A DNA stretch of 64,000 nucleotides from Paralvinella palmiformis (taxonomy: Eukaryota; Annelida; Polychaeta; Terebellida; Alvinellidae), in NCBI GenBank assembly GCA_025642065.1, contig JAODUP010000320.1, positions 501,001 to 565,000 of the forward strand, in the 5' to 3' direction. Both the position numbers and the translations under genes were made by a program. The notes beneath the pieces are model-generated. The model was not told where the DNA came from. It saw only the letters and a program-made list of their open reading frames with translations, and searched no databases. Positions 29,645 to 43,100 of this stretch are shown in pieces (the first letter of the stretch is position 1; every line of letters starts with the position of its first letter).

Positions 29645-30587
29645 TCAAACAGAACTGTCTCCAAACATTCCCATGGAAAGTAACTAGTACATTATATTAT
29701 GCAAAGCATCTGATGAGGCAGAGCAGATTCAGTCATAACTGAGTGATTCTAAGTGGAAAAAGATATTGTGTTTAGTTCTATGTTGTAACATCCTTCTTGA
29801 TCTAGGTCCTTTTGAGCGAAGCTAATCGGATACTCAAACACAGATGTCTGTATCTTGTTGTCCCTAGTCATACTGAAGTGATAGTAAATCAACTACTTGC
29901 CTATCACTAGTCTGACTGGCCAACCCGGATTTGTGTGACCAATTCTAATAGGAAATGGTCGGTTTGGTATTGACTGATTTTGTGTCTAATGCTTGAGATC
30001 ACAGTTACCTAACTTTGATTTTTTTTGCCGACCTTCTGTTGCTCAATTTTGAGATTAGAGTTATCATTTTGTCACCGAGTCAGAACTCCAAATGTTTCAA
30101 AACTTTAGCCTGTCCCAAGCTTTTCACTGTTAAAACATATTAAAGCTAGATCTATCTGTGGTTATGTTGCTTGATGAGGGTGTTCCAATAGTTTTGTCAT
30201 TAAAAAGCTGTGCTGTAGATGTTGAAGTCAGTGTTTGAGAGTGAAATCAAGTTTAAAAGAAGAGCTCACTTTCAGATAATATGACAGAAATGTATAAAAC
30301 GCATGGTTTTATGGTCAGAAGGAGTAGAGTTGTGTGCTCTGAAATCAGTGAGCATAATTATCTTGTAGCCAACTCCCTCTGGATTAAATTAGGTCACAGA
30401 TGTTCTGGCTTAACCACCATTCTCATGACCTTACCTGGTCCTGGATTAAATCTTCTAACTACAGCTAACTGAAACAGGTGTCAGTTCAGTTAAATTAATC
30501 TGACAGTTCAATGGACACTTGGTACTACAAGAGTACAAAACAATCTTCATAAGGAATTTCATTATATCATTTTCTTTACCTAGTTCG
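29645..30587. other. Intergenic, nothing recognised
   Basis: No coding or repeat signature recognised. Confidence 0.4.
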
Positions 30588-30779
30588 AGGCACCTCGGTG
30601 GTCTAGCGGCGGCAGCGTGTTGGACCACAGATCGCTACCGCCGTGTTCGAATCTTGGCGTTCGCATATCTGAAGGTTTTTTCATCTTTGACTTCACTTCA
30701 TTACCTTTGGAGGTCACTTTGTCCATTTAGCCTACCATGTGCCCAAAAGTGGGCGTAAAACACCAATCGTCAGTCAGTC
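30588..30779 (+). mobile_element. SINE-B copy
   Basis: Head CACCTCGGTGGTCTAGCGGC, B box GTTCGAATC, complete body and a (GTCA)n-like tail. The flanks are only loosely similar (about 12 of 17), so this insertion is probably older than those at 2568 and 29440. Confidence 0.75.
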
Positions 30780-31379
30780 AATTCTCTACTTAGTCCAGTA
30801 ACATATGAGGCTGTTTGAACCACCTATACGGTAATATTCATAAATATGCTTTTGTTCTGAAATTATACGCTTGGCTGACATTTGTTTACATCATTATAAT
30901 CAGGTCATACAAACGGCGCTTTTACCCAGTGATGTCCGACTTCAAGAACGTCCGGTCTGTGTCTGGCTTCAAAATGGTGCCATCCACAGACAAGTTATAG
31001 TTGATTCACCAGCATGTGGAACTGGATTTTTTCATCTGTGGCTGATCGTGTTCATATTTCGACATCATTTAAGATCTCTGCAAACACATTTGTAGTAGTC
31101 CTGAAAATTTGAAATGAAACTGAACCGTTTTATTAAAGACTATGTTTTTGAGACGTCTCTCTTAGGAGTAACCTCTTAGCTGTGTGTCCCTGGTTTGGCT
31201 AGTACCGGGGTTAGAAATCACCCACTGTGTGATTGATTGATGGCTTGGAAATTGGATCCAGATGACTGACATTGATAATATCTCAATATTCCTTTTAGTA
31301 ACAGTATGAATCAAATTATAACTAATCTCTAAAGTAGATGGTTTGATTCTGACAAAATTATCAAGGTTCTGTTGGAAGG

Positions 31380-31411
<32 letters not shown>

Positions 31412-33050
31412 AGGATATATATATATATTCACTCACCCAAAGCAAATAAGGCTGATTCTCTACCATTGCTCAAGATGAGAGACCACATTTCTGTAATAAC
31501 AAAAAGCACTCTACAGTTGCAGCTTTATTTATCTGACTTTCAGTAATCCTGTGTTTTAGAATAATAAAAGGTTCTCTGGGATTAATATAATGACACAAGT
31601 TAATATCATCCAAAAGTCAATTTGCAATAGCCTAGGGTGATATTTGACACCGATATTTTTATGTTATATTCCACGCCCATTGATTTGTTTACATAAAATA
31701 AACATCCAGTCTGACTGTTGTTCAGTATGTGGGTATTGTGACAATATGATATTTTAGGTGATTTTACTCAAAGCACTGGTATTTCTATTATTAATAGTAT
31801 GAAGGGAGAGTACTGCACTGAGGCATATACTATGTGAATGGTGCAGTTCCCATATTCTGTTAAGCAAACGATGTCCAGGGATGATTTTGATCAATTTGGA
31901 TGACAGATATATCTATTGTAAAACAATACATGTTAGCAACATGTGATTCCTATCATGTTCCCTATTGGTGAACACAATAGGCATCCCTGTGCGGTTAATT
32001 GGCAATCATTACCGTACAAGATGTATAAATAGTGGTGATGAGGTGGCAGCAACATTGCAGGCCACTTCAGCATGGGGCATGGTTGTGGTCCAAAAGTATC
32101 AGTCTGGATGGTGGAGCAGGGCAGTTGCAGGCCACTTTGGTCTGGGGTGGAGCAGTTGTGGGCCAGAAGTATCAGCCAGCTTAGAGGCCTACTCTGAAAC
32201 TTAGTAAAAAATCTGAATGATCAGTGTTGTTTACTGGTGGAAACAATGTTGAAGAGGTGTGTGTTAAGACCAGATTAAAACCCCTCAACTTGAAGTTCAA
32301 GAGATTATGGATTTGTACTCTCAACTGACAACCTGTTCCAAAAAGTCAGGGCTGAAACGCTAAACACACAATCGCAATATGAGTTTTGACCTGATTGAAG
32401 TACTTGCAATAGTATCTGACTGGATGGCTTGTGTTTTCAGCATGACTTTCTATTGGACACAAATTCACACACAGGTAGTCCACTGAAGTGGACACACAGT
32501 TTAACCAGCAACCGATATAGTTTTTGATGAATTGGGTTGATATGATCAAGTTATCATATACTTGTCACCATATGAACTGCACCATTCTGAAATAGGCTGA
32601 AGACACCTGATGTTGTAATCAGATATACCGTAAACAGGAAGTTATGGTCGTCCTTTTGATGTTTGGATGGGCCAATGGTAGTCTGTATGAGAAATAGCAA
32701 AGATGTGAATCACAGTACTCAACAAATGCCTTTAGACAGTGAATGGTAGTAGGCAATGATGTGACGTGTTTAATGCATTTGTTGAAAAGAGCCCTTAGAT
32801 ATTTTACTGACTCATTAGAGGTAATGGAAGATTCGGAATGAGCACCCTACAGAGTTGAACACCCTCCAAAGATGCAAATAGGTTTTGATCTGTCAGCTAT
32901 TAATCAGTTATTTTATAAGGAAGTGTCACTATATATTTATTACATTTTTACTCTATGCTTTACACACACACACACACACACATACATTATCTTGATATTT
33001 TAGATTGTAGGTACACTGGATAATTATATTATCACCTGTTTTTTTTACAG
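30780..33050. other. Intergenic or TMF1 5' UTR intron
   Basis: Contains (TA)n tracts at 31380-31428 and a (CA)n at 32965-32982. The polypyrimidine run and TTTTTTACAG ending at 33050 form a strong splice acceptor, so at least one TMF1 5' UTR exon probably lies upstream. I could not place it. Confidence 0.45.
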
Positions 33051-33084
33051 AAAGACCAGACCTGCTTGGTGAAGGGGTATAAAA

Positions 33085-36000
33085 ATGAGTTGGTGGAATA
33101 ATACTGGGATCAGCAGCCTGGCCTCTGTTGCCCTGAAGACAGCTCAGAAACGTATAGACAAAGTGTTAGATATACAAGGAGAAGATGGTGAGTTTAGTCG
33201 AGTGTAGTATTATGTATGAAGACGTGAAAATATTTTTGCTGAAAAGTTGTATTCATGTAATTTATAAAATTGTGCAATTATAATAATAATATAATTAAAA
33301 TTATAATGAAATGTAATGCAAGGGGTGCAAGCTGTATTTGATCTTTTAGTTCTTTAGTCATCTTTAATATAGGATGTGTTATATGATCTTTAATTCTTCA
33401 TTCATTCAGACAACAGTTCACCGCCTCCAGTGCCAACAAGTTCAGAAGAAGTCAACACTTCTCCAACATCCACGGACAGTCCAGCGGAGGACAGCGAATT
33501 TTGGAATAAATGGATGTCGACTGATAAACTGTCTTCCCTCAGTTCTAAGGTCAAAGCCAAGACTGCTAGTTCAGGAGATGAATATTTGGCAGAACCTGGT
33601 GCAGAAAAGGGAACCTTTTCAAAGGATTTCTTTGCCAGCACACTGTCTGCGTCATTGTCCAAGGCTCAGAACCTTAAAGGTATCGGTAGATCTAGCATCT
33701 TGAAGTTAAGGTCACAGTCATCAGCCAAGATTTCTGAATCTGACATCCAAGGTGAATCAGAGCAAGAAAGGGATGATGAAGCAAAGCCATCTAGCAAAGT
33801 GATGAGTGGCTCTACTGAAGTGGGACTCGCAACAGGATCTTCAGAAAGCTTCACTGATGATCATCATCAGGGAGATACCAAAGACTCGGAATTGACAAGT
33901 ACTAAGGTTCCTGTTACAGAGCCACTAAAGATTATTGTTTCTCTGGCATCACCTCAGGTATCCACATCGGGTGGCAGTCTGTTAGCGACTGGGGTTGGAC
34001 AGACAACAGATGTAGGAGACAGACAGTTGGATCATGGCATCACTGAGACATCTGTTGAGGATCTTTTAAATGAGCCCGACGATGCACCATCTGGCTGGGG
34101 TGATGTTAGCCTCAGCATTCTCACTGAAAGTCAGGCTTCATCTGTATCCAGCACAGCTGGTGAGACATCCGAAAGTACAACTCTCATCAAAGAATCCACA
34201 TCAGCAGACATCTGTGATAAACCTGTAGATGTGATTGGTAGAGATGGTGCAGAGAAAGAGACCGCTGGTCCCCTTCCAGATTTACTGGCTCCCAAGCCAG
34301 TGCTCTCTGTGGTGGAGGTGGAGGCAAATGCATGGGATATTGCTGAACTGACTGATTCTGCTCTTGATGGTGTCGCTATAGAAGGTGAGCAGGTCAGTGT
34401 TAAAATTCAGCAGTCTTCTGGAGAAGCTCAAATAGATCAAGCTAATCTGAAGACTGCTGATAACCATCAAGTACTAGATGATGATGATGATGGTGAGAAA
34501 ACTAGGCATGAGACACAGATAACAGATGATTTGAAGAGTGTGGATGAGATACAAATAGGAGAGGATGTAGAGACTACAAGTGAGAGACAGATAGAAGATG
34601 ATGATGTAAAGACTCCAGATGAGAGACAGGTAGAAGGTGATGTGGTGACTGTTGGTGAGAGGCAAGCTGCAGACATGTCGGATTTGGATGATGCCGAATC
34701 TTCAAAGAATTCCGAACATCAGCCTGCTGCAGATCAGTCAGATTCTAGGACTGTAGAGTCTGATCAGGAGGCAGCTTCACTCATCATTCAAACGGAAGAG
34801 ATGTCTTCCAGTCTGCAGAGATCTGACGAGGACACAACAGATACGACAATGCAGGATGTGATGGATGGTATTAGTACAAGAGAAGCGTCATCAATGGAGG
34901 GCAGCACAGATACGCAGGATGAGCTGTCGAGCAGTAACCGCACATTGACAGCTGATGAATTTGATTCAGTAAAGGTGTCCTCCGGATCTTCTCAAGTCAT
35001 CCTGGCAATGAATCCAGATGATGGCCATACTTGTGATGAGACAGTAACAGAAAGGACCATACCGGAGCAAGCACCTGCTGGGGATTTGGTGAAGGAGACT
35101 CCAGAAACAAAAAAAGAAAGCTTGCCAAAAGATGAGGCACCTGTAGTGAATCAGGAAGGCGGAGCCAGAGAGAATCTCACGTCAAGTAGCTACGTTAAGA
35201 ACATGTTGGAAGAGGCCATGGTGGAGAGCATGAAAGACACAGATTCGCACACCGATTCACATTCATCTTCTGACATGGTTAGGATAGAGTCAGGCCCGAC
35301 CAGTGGACACACTTCTGCAGATGAAATAGAGACGAACACATCTTCTGACATAGAGATCATCTCTCACATATCAACACCAACGCCAAATGGTGAGAATCGA
35401 CTGTTCGACCTATCTCCACTCCGGCATGCACTCAGTCGGACGATGCACCGGAACAGCCCTCCAAGTCACAAGAGGTCGGACAGTGGCTCCAGTAGCCAGA
35501 GTCGCAATGGTGACGAATTGGTGTCGCCGGATGGTGCCCAGAAGGCAGGAATTCTGACCAGGCAGATGACGCAAAGAAAAGAGAAGAAAGATGTAAAAAA
35601 AACAGAAGAACCAGGTCAGTTCCTCAACTCTTAGTCGTATTCACCATTTTACATACGACAAAACTTTTACTCTCTCTCTGATCTCTCGTTTTGCTGCATC
35701 TCACTACTGTAGAATAGAAAGTATACAATTTTAGTCAAAGATATTAATTATGTTTCGCTAAGAAGTAGTCATAGACCCTTGGTGATATGTGCAAAAAGAG
35801 TTCTTGAATATGACTTTCTGTGAGACCCACTTAAACTAGGCACCCATCGGATATGACTCATTTTGTCTATCAGGTATGTAGTAATTCTTACCTACTACAC
35901 ATTTTGATATAAAAATCCCATATATATATATATAGATAGATATATAGATATATGCATAATACAGAAACAGGTATAGATATGATACAGGAACATTCTAAAA

Positions 36001-39000
36001 TGTTATGCAGTAAGAGTTTGAAACATTCCGACTCCGCAACCTACCAACAACTCGAGAATATAACAATCATTGTCCTTGATTCCACTAATTTTTTGCCAGG
36101 TCGAAAGGCATTACTAATCTACCCATGGTAGAAACACAAAGATAAGCATAGGGGATGGTAGAAACTGGGCAGTTATTGGATAGGTATTTGGTAGAAACTA
36201 ATTTTCATATGAATGAATGAGTTAGTATTTTGGTCAGCTTAGTTACTAAGCTATTAGAGATCACATTGTATTTTCTTACTGATCTGTAACCAAAATAATG
36301 AATGACTTTAAGGTAATTGGGGTGGGGGGGGGGGTCAAACTGTTGTATGAATTGTTTGAGCATTAAATAATGTGATGAAAATAGTTTTCGTAACAGCATT
36401 TAGCACAGGAGTCGTTTTAACCTTTACGTTAAATTAAATGAGAAAAAAGTATGAATTACGTACTTTATCTGTTTTTATCATTGAGAATTAGTTTGGGTCA
36501 TTTCTACTCTAAATATACGGTAGAAGGGTATTTCTTACCCAGAAGTAAATACCTGGTAATTGTCGTACATATAGAAACGTGCCGACACTGGTGCAGACAA
36601 ACTATTATAAAGGAGAGTTTTTAATCTACCCTGTCTAAAATATGTTAAAAAGATGGTTGATAAAATTGAGGATGAGCTGTTACAGCATTTAACATTTGGT
36701 TCTTGATATTTCACCGTAGGCCATTTATCGTTAGTTGAAATTATCACCTAGATGTGTAATAGGCGAGTTGTTTATAGTTCTGGTGGTTTTTTTTATAATC
36801 CAGAATCACTGAACATTACAGAGTAGAGACAATACTAAGACGGGCATTAATTTGTATTATTTCAGCGGAGATGTCCAGTGCTTTAGATGCAGACAGGCTG
36901 CTGAAGGTATGTTCAGCTGTTGTACTGACAGCATTCTGTAGCAGCGGTGAGCATGCATGGCATGACTATAAGTTATTATATGTTAATTATGGTCATGTGT
37001 TTCATATGTTAATGATCAGTTAATTAAATCCCCGTTTTTTGGTTGAGATTTATCGTCCAGGTCGGCAATCCGTTTCCTTTAATGCATAAGCATTTGTCAA
37101 TGCTGCTGTAAGTGTAACAATTTTGTTCCGTTTTCTACGTATGACATTAATAAATGTTTTGCTGGTGTATAGTTTGCCTAGAGCCATATAGTTTGTCATA
37201 CAGAGAGGCTGAGATCAGTGCTAATAGTAATAGTCGTGGCCAGCGTATTGTATTTCTTAACCACGAACTAAAACAATTCCGATCAAATCTGCCAAATACA
37301 CAAAAGCTCACTATAGTACGGTCCATTTTGCAGTAGATGCAGCACTGTCTGACCTTAATAACTGATTATGATTTTTAGCCTTCCTCTATGAAAAATTATT
37401 TTTGGCTAGATATGATGCTGAATAAATTTTGTAATGATATATGTACAAAATGGATATGGAAATGATAAAATATGCTCAGTAACATAAAAGTCTGTATCAC
37501 CATTCATTCTCATATGTTATATAAGCTTTTATCTTGTATCCGAGTACCAGCCATCGGCAATGTTTGTTAAGCACTATGAACTGTTCCATTTAATGCTAGC
37601 TCCCGGAACCCATTCCTATTTGCTTGCAACCAATCCAAGAAAATTTGGAAAACGTTTCCACGGTAACTAGTATAAGCACTGACTTCGATGCTAACCGAGC
37701 AGACTGTGACACGGGTGACCACAGCACTGTGCATGACATGTTTCACCTGCAGCAGGTGCGCGAACTAGTTAAGTGATGATGCCAAACACACCCCGTTCTG
37801 GCTGTGTACAAACACACACACACATGTGTGTGTCTTATATATATATATATATATACATATATGTTTGTATAGTGTACGGTAGAATCAGTATTTCTTTTCA
37901 CTGTGTTTATTTGGGCTAGAGGCTACTTCTTTTCCCTTACACTCTGGTTATTGATGTTTAAAGTTGACACATGAACTATGATATACTGGAAGCTAGATAG
38001 CAAATGCCATGAAGGTTTAGCCAGCTTTGCAAAAACATGACCACTGTGCCCCTTTTATTTATTCACTGCCAAATGTTTAATGCTCAGCCTGTTAAAGTTT
38101 CTTTTTTCTTCACACACACACACACACACACACTCTGAAGTTTTATTTGCACATCCTAACCTATTTCCTAGCTAAGCCTCTGATGTGGGATATTAGATTG
38201 ATGTTGTAAAATATGATCATACTAGAAGAGGATTACTAACTGTGCACAATTGTATAATTGGTTTTATTGATGACTTTAAACATTAATGACCTCGGTAGAT
38301 GTAACTGCCTAGGTTGGCTCATTGTTTAGATTGCTTGCTCATCGATGTTTGGCAGAACTAGAAGTGGTAGACGGTGATATGCCAGGCTTATGCTTATCCG
38401 TGTGTCCGATACTGAGCTGTGGCGGACTGTTGCTGTACCCGCAATCACTAGAGTAGATGCTACTAATAAACATATTTAGCGTACATGGATATTAACAGCA
38501 GGCCGATGTTATATGTCAGTCTTGCTAACAGACTGAGAAGAATCAACTTGTGATACGGTTGACCCGATGCTGTCCCGGCAAGTCGGCCAATCACGAACGT
38601 GCACTGTATTGGATGAATAAGATTTATGCGAAATTTCGTATTTTGGGGAATGCTTCAAAATATCCAGGCCATAGACGTTGGTTTTTTTATCTGAAAAACT
38701 TTTAGCAACATTTTGTGTTGGTGTCTGTCCGTAGAGTGATTGCAAATGAATTGGTGCCATGACATAGAAAATGTTATCGCATCTCTAACAGGTCTACCAG
38801 CCATCCTCATCAAATTCTCATCCATCCATCCATTTGGCTGGATGGACAGACAACCTAAAAACCTGTTGAAAGATTATTTGCTTTGCAGTGAGTACTGAAA
38901 TATTGTGTCAGTGGTTTTTTTTGTGTGTGTGTTCAGTTGCATCCCTTTTATGGTGATTGGATTATTTTATTTTTGGTCGTGTGGTGTAAAGCAATCAGTC

Positions 39001-40120
39001 CTCCTTTTTCTTTGACCACCCAGTGTTATTAGTCTGTTGCTCGTGATACAGATAAATGATGAAGTTATGTTTGATTAGAAATGTCATAACCAGTCAGTTT
39101 AAAGATTTTGCCAAGGTGCTTGCTGCCAGATGATTTCTTCGAGTGAACTGATCTATTCTGCTGTCGGCTACTGTCCACATACCGGTGTATGCATGGTGGA
39201 CCTTTGGTTTAGCTGCATATTTTACAAGTTTCAGTCCAGGTTGTTAATGCTGTGCACGTTAGTGGCCGCAAAATGAATCACATGATGGCGCCATGATCTG
39301 TGGTCTTGATGCAAGCTGTGTTCGCTTAAAGTCAAAACAGTGCCTTTTATGGTAACTAATTCTGTTTCACTGAGCCTTGACTTAGCATCTGTAAACGGTC
39401 TGTAGAAAAGTGGTGAGTTGCCAGAACGATTGGTGTGCATTTCCTATTATAAATAAGAGCATAATTCCTGTTGAATAGCATATTTTAAACTGTTATAACT
39501 TAGCTTCGCACCTTCGTGTGGAGATGGGCTGTTTTCCTGGCCCTGTTTAGAACCAATGTCGTGCTTATAATTGAAAAGATACACGATGGATGTATTTGCC
39601 ATTTTTCATGATGTAAATGTATGCAGCCTAAACTTATCATCCCAGTGATAATTGTAGTCAGCTATTTAGCATCAAAAGCAATCAGCTTATGAGTGCTTTT
39701 ATTGATTCCATGACCTTTCTGTATGTTGGAGTTGTGGCACTGCCTAGCTAACATACGATTATCTCTTGGCTAAACAGCAGCAGCGAGAAGGTGAAAATAC
39801 AGATAACAGTCGATGATATTTAATCATGCTGCTCAATAGTCTGAGCTCGTTAGTTTGCCTCCGGGTATCGCATTTTCTTGGGACATAGTGGAAGGCAGTT
39901 TTTTTAAAGTGAACATCAGGTTTTGCTTTGGTTAGGTAATTGTTTAAAGATATATTATCATTTGACAATTGGTAATTTCTGTGTTTTGATCGGATCTGCA
40001 TTGCTTCATTTGTTTCATATGTTTTACACATGCTATCAATGTTGAAATGTTTCCCAAAGAAAGTGTTAAAACTTTTAAAGTTATTATTATTAATTTTTAT
40101 CAGTTATTTTATTTACATTC

Positions 40121-40156
<36 letters not shown>

Positions 40157-43100
40157 GGGGATGGTGATGGTTTTGCAATTTGAATATTATATTATATCAG
40201 TATGAATGTTTCTTTTGCATGTATAACAGCCTAACATTTATACAGAATTTTTGCACTTTTTCTCATCATATTTATAATCAATTATTCTACTGTTTCATTG
40301 GACATTTGTTGCTATTTTTCTGGCATCTACTACAATTGATTCTCTATGCTTTTTTTTCCATTTACCATATTTGCTCTGTATATTCATCCAGAATCAAATA
40401 TTCAAATCTATCACTGGGCAAAAGTAATTAATTCAAAAATAATCCCACAAAACATGCTATTTCTCAGTGGCTTGTCTCGCTTTTTGGTGGGAAAAGTATA
40501 GCCCTGCATAGTTAATTGTGTAAAAAGTTATGACATATCGAAATGAAAAGCTTCAGGAAAACACCTAATTGCTGCATGTGTGGTGGTGCGGGGAGAGAGA
40601 CTAACGGGTTGTGTAAGCGTATAGGTTTGCTAATCAGTTATGATTTATTGTGCTGGTTTGTATCTTATGTATTCAATTTGTGGTCAGTTGATTTCATATA
40701 CAATAAAAATTGACCTCTTATTAGGCTTAGTTTAAACGAAGGTTTATTCGGTCAAGAATGTGGCTGCTGCTGTGATGCAACACAAACTGACCCATCTGTA
40801 ACCAGCCAGCCGAGGCACACAGTAAGGTTTATAAGATGGGCTGGCATTTATGGGCCAGTGTGAGCAACCATATATAACAATAACTAATAAGAATATCGTA
40901 CTTTCACATTTAAATTTTGAAAGAATAGACTGTGAATGAAAAATAAATAATTGATGCAGATGTAGAGTAAATAGATTAGTCTGAGCTGTACAATTATTAG
41001 TCTCACACATTTGAGAATTATTCAGCAAAGTATGGAATTAAACTGCAGAATGTTTGAATCATTCCAAAAACGATTAGAAAACGTAGAAAAACCATTGTCC
41101 CGCTGACAAACCAATGGCACTGTCCACTGTCTGACAGATGAGGTTATTGGCTGGTTGATCAAGAATTCAGATAGTTGATCTGTTTGTCTTATTTTAATGC
41201 AACGATTGCATGACATCCGGTTAATTGACACCCCCGATTAAACCGGAGCTGGTTAATTAAACTTGACTTAAGCATTGACGTAATTCAGTGATGGATATCA
41301 GTTCTGCTGAAATCTCTGGTTGAGTTGTGTAAGTTGTGATTTTATTGTCCATGAACAGAACTGATCACAAAATATAGATCATCATGTAATATTAATTGAT
41401 CTTAGTCTCCCATCTTATCAGTCACATTACAAATCACTTTAACAACAACAAAATGTTACACCTAAATAATAGTTGTAGTCTATTGTGTGTTGTGGTTTCT
41501 GGATCCTTCAATGTCAGTCGTATGATTTTTTTCATTGACTTACGCAATTTAAATGTAATTTCTTGTTTTAATTTATTCATGAGGCACAGTTTTAAGTGAA
41601 TTCAGACCAATTAAATACTGATGACTAACCGGATATTTGTTGCCAGTCGTGTTGTATGTATATCAAGAACAGCAGGCTAAAATGTGTTGTGTCTTCATAC
41701 AGAAACTAGCGGAGACTGCGGAAATCCTCGATGCCAGAGAACATCGAGTCATGGAGCTGAGTCGTGAAAATATCGACCTGCAAGAGGCTAACAACATACT
41801 GAGACAGTAAGCAATTATCTTAGATATTGTATACTGTTCATTGACACATATTTCTATATATTAATCAAAAGTTTATGTGTAAACACCAATGTTATGATAA
41901 TTAACATAATCATTAACTTCATTTTTTCAGTGTGTTTTTTAGTTTTTAAACCAAATTAATAAACATGATAAAAAAAATGAAACTAACTTAGTGACTATGT
42001 AAGTTTACTAAATAAAAAATTAATAATATTGAGTTAGATTATTTAAAATAAGTGAATTTCTGTATATGAAAATTTACTGAAAATATTAATATAAAGGTAT
42101 TTTGTCCATTATCACTGATAGTATTTTCATCAGTTACACCATTTTTTAGAACAGTCATTTTTTTTACTTCGCTGTGAAAGTTTTCTCACAGTCTCATGAT
42201 ATTTGTGAAAATCAGTATTTTTACGAGACTGAAGATTCACTGATAAAACAAGTTATATTTATGAAAATTATTATTTTTACTAGGCAGTTAGAGCAGTCAG
42301 AAGAGGCTAGGGAAGCAGAAATGACTGACCTGAACACCTTGACAGAGGAGTTTACCAAACGGATGTCAGAGGCTGAGAAAAAGATACAAGCTGTTATTAA
42401 GGTACTATCAGCCAAACTTTAATGGTAAAGTGTTTGTCTTATTTTTAATGATAATGAACCTCTGATGGGCTCATGACCTGTTTGCCACTGTGATGATGAT
42501 TGACTAGTAATTATTTTAATGTTTATGTATCTTATAGGAAAAGGATGCCGCAAAGAGGAAGTTAGTTGAAACAGAAGCCGAACTAGCAAAGAGAGCTAAT
42601 GATAAGGCAATGGAGAGAATAATGAGAGAGAAAGATCAACAAATAGTGGAGCTGTTGGAAGAAGGTAACATAATTGCCTTATATGTTCGAGGAAATAATC
42701 CTATAATATAGTATGAAAAAGGCTATTCATCTTATACCCAAATAAAACACGAAGGGACAAATACTTTATGGCACTTAACAATCAACAAACCAAACTATCA
42801 TGGCTCTCTGTACACTGACATATCCTGTTTCATATAACATATTATATCGTACAACTACTGTATACACTCACATATAAGTCGCACCTGTTTTTAAGACCAA
42901 TAAACCCTCCTTGAGTCAAACCCGCATCTGTTCGTGTTATCATGTCATCACCTTCTTCGTCGGAGTCAGTGTTGTATTTGTCATACTGTTTAGCCCACAA
43001 TACATCATCTTCCGTGCCATCTAAACCATTGCTGATTTTCACCCACCATATGAGGATAGGTAATGACGGCTGCTTCAGGTTGCCTGTTGCTGTGTGTTCA

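Noticed and set aside
33402..33662. Minus-strand frames inside TMF1 exon 2 (also at 33666, 34282 and 34467)
   Set aside because: They are shadows of the long Ser/Asp-rich TMF1 coding frame, whose codon bias leaves the opposite strand open.
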